Origin: Ophiothrix spiculata
Taxonomy: Eukaryota > Echinodermata > Ophiuroidea > Amphilepidida > Ophiotrichidae
Strand: one strand, 5' to 3'
Assembly: GCA_000969725.1 (NCBI GenBank)
Contig: JXSR01S066334.1
DNA: 45,866 bases
Part shown: positions 42,504 through 45,866 of the stretch, piece after piece
Numbering within the stretch: the first letter of the stretch is position 1
Layout of the letters: each line of letters starts with the position of its first letter
The notes under the pieces: model-generated
What the model was told of the DNA's origin: nothing
Seen by the model: only the letters and a program-made list of their open reading frames with translations
Database searches by the model: none
Translations under genes and position numbers: made by a program

Positions 42504-43060
42504 GCGTCATGCAAGCTATGTTGATTAATTTTTTTTTCACATGATAACACTCTCAACCTCAGAAATTGTATTGTTGTACACCCATGTTTATAGTTATAAA
42601 CTTTGCTTAGTATTGTAAGTATCAAAACTATAAATTTCAATTGTATGTATTACTATCAAACATGACCTTATACTTTTATATAAAAGAAAAATATATAATA
42701 TTTCTGAAATCAGTAGATAAAATAATCTTTTAAGAATTTTAAGATATTTTTGTATATAATTTTAGTAAAGCCAGTATTTATATCTAAGAAAATGTTTAAA
42801 GATTTATGTATGAATAAAAATATTTAAAAAAAATATTGTATGCATTCTTTATTCATCTGATATGTGACCCATTGTTGTTCTATTAGGTATTCAAACAAGC
42901 TACAGAGTTGTTCATCACAAATCAACAATGGTAGAGCGATGCGTTTACATATTTTTACTGCGCGAGGGTGGCTTAAAGCCACCTGAGTGTGATAAAAATA
43001 TGCCGACGTGTTCATAATATCTTCAGAAGATATTTAAAGGGGACAACACATTATTCAATT

Positions 43061-43705
43061 TTACGTTTTTGCAAGTTTTATTGTACATAACTTTTTATCA
43101 AAGTTAATAAAAAGTATTTTCAGAAAGGAATTTTCACAAGAAACATTTTGACCAAAAATAACATTTTTCGAGAAAATCACAAAAAACACATTTTTTGGCC
43201 TTTCAGACAAGTCAAAAATAACAAATGTAAATAACCCCTCAGATTTGTAAGTTATTTTTTTTTGATTTTCATGCAAAATAAGGTCAAAAATTCACTTTTT
43301 CCAATTGGATCAACCTTAGGGGGTTGCAACAAACCCCGCCCCCTGGTTATGCGAGGGTTAATTATGTAATATACAATTAAATAAAACAAAATAACGAAAT
43401 ATTTATCAAGTTAAGGATTAAATTATATCATTGGCATGAAATTAAAAAAATTGGTCAAAATCCTCAAATATAAAAATGACGCAACATCTGAAGTCATTTT
43501 TTTTAAAATTTGTTACTTTCAGCTTGTCTAAAACCCCAAATGGTCCAAAATGGTTTTTGTTATTCTCTCAAAAATGTGATTTTTGGTCAAAAATCAACAT
43601 CACCATGTTCTTTGTGAATTTTTTTTTTCTGGAAATAGATACTTTCATTAACTTTAAGCATTTTGTTGACATGGTATAGTACAAAATAAACTTGCAAAAA
43701 CGTAA
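43061..43705. repeat. Inverted repeat, ~180-bp arms
   Basis: TTACGTTTTTGCAAG at 43061 and CTTGCAAAAACGTAA at 43691 begin arms that pair through a GACCAAAAATAACAT / TTTGGTCAAAAATC stretch. It is probably a MITE of unknown family. Confidence 0.7.
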
Positions 43706-43713
43706 AAAAAACC

Positions 43714-43938
43714 AAGTTGGTACAGTTTGTATCTATTCTATGTCATGTATGAATTAGATTTGATAACTGCTCTTTACTTGGCGCTTGTGAAATTTTACAA
43801 AAATTATGCACCTTGTGCTGAAGTCGACAACCCCAACCAACTTCAGCACGTGGTGCATTATTGTTGTATAATTTCACTCGCGTCAAGTAATACACAGTTA
43901 TTAATCTATAATTAATAAACTTAAATATGTACCAACTT
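43714..43938. repeat. Hairpin palindrome 1
   Basis: AAGTTGGTACA at the left and TGTACCAACTT at the right, with an inner pair ATGCACCTTGTGCTGAAG / CTTCAGCACGTGGTGCAT around a short loop. Confidence 0.75.
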
Positions 43939-44220
43939 ATATTAGAACTGAAATAAATCATGCAATTTCACTTCAGGTTTGTGCCTGAAGGAATAGGTCT
44001 TTTTACCCATCAAAATATGTATTCTTTAATAGCATATATCTATACTGTAAATTAACAGGCATGTAAGTTTTACTCCTTAAACAAACAGGTGGGCATATGT
44101 ATGGTTGGACGGACTGCAAATTTATAACAAAACAATATTCGAAAATGATTTTCGAAAAAAATTTCTGAATGCTCATACCCTGTGTGATACTAAAAATATA
44201 TCGGGCCAAATTTAGACTTT

Positions 44221-44311
44221 TTTATATCATGATTGCAGTGACTTGAGCCGTGCAATAATTATTTTCCATTGCACGGCAGGAAATAAACCTGTGTGATATC
44301 ATGATATAAAA
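44221..44311. repeat. Hairpin palindrome 2
   Basis: TTTATATCATGA pairs with TCATGATATAAA, and CCGTGCAAT with ATTGCACGG, around a small loop. Confidence 0.75.
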
Positions 44312-44471
44312 CAAATATTGAATGCCTATGCTCGTGCAATAGTACAAATATATCATTTGGTCAAATTTGGACTGATCCATTTCACTCGGCTACGCCTTGT
44401 GAAATAGAAAAGTCCAAGTTTGACCTCATGACATATTTTATACTATTGCACTCTCAGGCATTCAATATTTG
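44312..44471. repeat. Hairpin palindrome 3, abutting palindrome 2
   Basis: CAAATATTGAATGCC and GGCATTCAATATTTG close a 160-bp palindrome. Inner arms GTGCAATAGTA / TATTGCAC and CCATTTCAC / GTGAAAT also pair. Confidence 0.8.
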
Positions 44472-44612
44472 TATACTATTTCACAACGCAGAGTCGTGTG
44501 AAATGGATCAATTGAATGAAATATATATTACTATACAAGAAAAAAGCACGCAATATTTGTTTTATTTCATGATTTTACCTGTTTTGTTTTCATACCACGA
44601 AATGGTACAGAT

Positions 44613-44739
44613 GGAAGTGTTGAAAATTACTGATCTCAAGGAGTTGGGTGTGTGTGAGTAATTCCAGACGCAAAGCGCATGTTCGTGAAATAGTCACACA
44701 CATCCAACAAAGAGGGATTACGAATTTTCAATACTTCCC
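44613..44739. repeat. Hairpin palindrome 4
   Basis: GGAAGTGTTGAAAATTAC pairs with GAATTTTCAATACTTCC, and TTGGGTGTGTGTGA with TCACACACATCCAA. Confidence 0.75.
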
Positions 44740-44893
44740 CAAATAATCCATGCTGTAATATATGTGATATAATAAACACAACCAAAATCACCTAAAAACT
44801 TGTCTTTGGTCATCATATGAATTTCAAACTGATATATGATTACGGACGGGTGCAGTAGTAGTGGCGCGGTAGTTTTTCAATTTTTCAGCGTTA

Positions 44894-45273
44894 GGCCAAA
44901 AAAAATAAATTGTTTGGTTGTCCTCCACAACTCTTTTTGAGCAAGTGCGGGCGGGCGGATTTTTTTTTTTTTTTTAAGATTTTTTTTTCAAATGTAAGTC
45001 AAAATTACACACAATTATGGCCTCTATAAAGATGCAAATAAGTCTACTGTACCGAAAAATCGCTTTATACAAGTTTAAAAACAGTTTTAAATGGAAACAA
45101 AATGAAAACAGCAACTTTAAAAATATTTTTTCAAAAAATGGAAATTCTCAAAGAAAACAAATCTGGAAATCTAAAAAAAAATTGGGCGCAGTATACTTTT
45201 GTACAGTAAAAACTTTTTTCCAGTTTCAAAAAATAGGGGCGGTCGAGAACAACCAAACAACTTTTTTTTTGCC
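44894..45273. mobile_element. MITE, GGCCAAAAAA family, TTA target duplication
   Basis: TTA flanks both sides (44891-44893, 45274-45276). The interior TGTTTGGTTGTCCTCCAC and GAGCAAGTGCGGGCGGGCGG match the inverse of 24858-25233. Confidence 0.8.
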
Positions 45274-45624
45274 TTACGAGCACTTTGGGTAGTAGGCAAA
45301 ATACTGTCACGGCTCAAATCAGTGTATTCATGATGTAAAATGAAATAATGTTAACTGTCCAATGTGTTCTTACAAATGCAGCACTACGCCATGGTAACAG
45401 CCCTGGGTTTGTTTGTCAGTCTGTGTCTATAAGGCCGTTTCAGATTTTTAGATTTTAACATATGTAGAAATGTGTTGTCCAATTTGCCTATCAAAACAAA
45501 ACAAAAACAAGAACAAAATCAGAAAAGAAGATCAATACATATATACCTTCATTATGCAAAAAAAGTTAAAAAAAAAAAAATATGATCACGCAATGTCGCA
45601 GTTCCAAGCAGCCATTGTCCAATT

Positions 45625-45866
45625 ATGTGACCCATCATATCGAAAGGTACCTTAAGGGTCCCAAAATGAAAATTGATTTTTGGTCTCATCTGAAAGATTA
45701 TATTTTAAGCTTAAAAATGACACCTTGCTTTTAGTTATTGGATGTTCGATTGCAAAGTTACACCAAAATTAGTAAAAGGCATCAAGCTGATTCAGAAAAC
45801 TATAGTTCTGAGAAAATCAAGTTTAAAGTTTCTGTACTGGTAAAACTTGAATGGAGAAAAGATTTG
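45625..45866. mobile_element. MITE family A, second copy, cut by the window edge
   Basis: It begins TGTGACCCATCATATCGAAA and continues as the reverse complement of 6060-6260, without the family B insertion. It supplies the empty-site comparison for 6264-6600. 45277-45624 holds nothing recognised. Confidence 0.75.

Overview
This is animal nuclear DNA: long AT-rich introns with GT-AG junctions, many small inverted-repeat transposons, LINE and SINE pieces, and poly-G runs. The gene content and repeat style suggest a marine invertebrate deuterostome (hemichordate, echinoderm or amphioxus). I cannot name the species. One 146-base assembly gap lies at 35312-35457.

Two genes lie head to head. On the minus strand (606-13963, running off the left edge) are the first six coding exons of a STAND-type NTPase: a possibly myristoylated N-terminus, a DUF4062 domain, a long helical linker and the start of a NACHT domain with an intact Walker A. 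On the plus strand (22555-39354) is a gene I can follow from ATG to stop: ten coding exons, 586 codons, with an RGG box, a TROVE-like helical region resembling Ro60, and a von Willebrand A domain with an intact MIDAS. All exon phases agree in both genes. The 8.6 kb between the two start codons, and most intron DNA, is repeats.

Telomerase/vault protein TEP1 carries TROVE, VWA, DUF4062 and NACHT modules in one chain. Here the same modules sit in two neighbouring divergent genes, so the pair may be a split TEP1-like partnership. That is inference from domain content.

The oddest structural signal is repeated in both genes. At five exons (minus exons 3 and 5, plus exons 3, 8 and 9) the 3' part of the exon, its 5' splice site and a G-rich start of the intron are tandemly duplicated into the downstream intron, in 3 to about 8 copies each. 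Copies always lie downstream of the real exon, and in the longer arrays they tend to decay with distance from it.

Mobile DNA includes a 4.7 kb fold-back element filling most of minus intron 2, a 2.3 kb palindromic element with a tRNA-Gly-like sequence, a hAT-type element with an exact 8-bp target duplication inside a TTAGGG-like array, several short inverted-repeat families flanked by TTA/TAA (PIF/Harbinger-like), two LINE fragments, tRNA-derived SINEs, and a cluster of four palindromes at 43.7-44.7 kb. I saw no rRNA, CRISPR array or retrovirus-like element.
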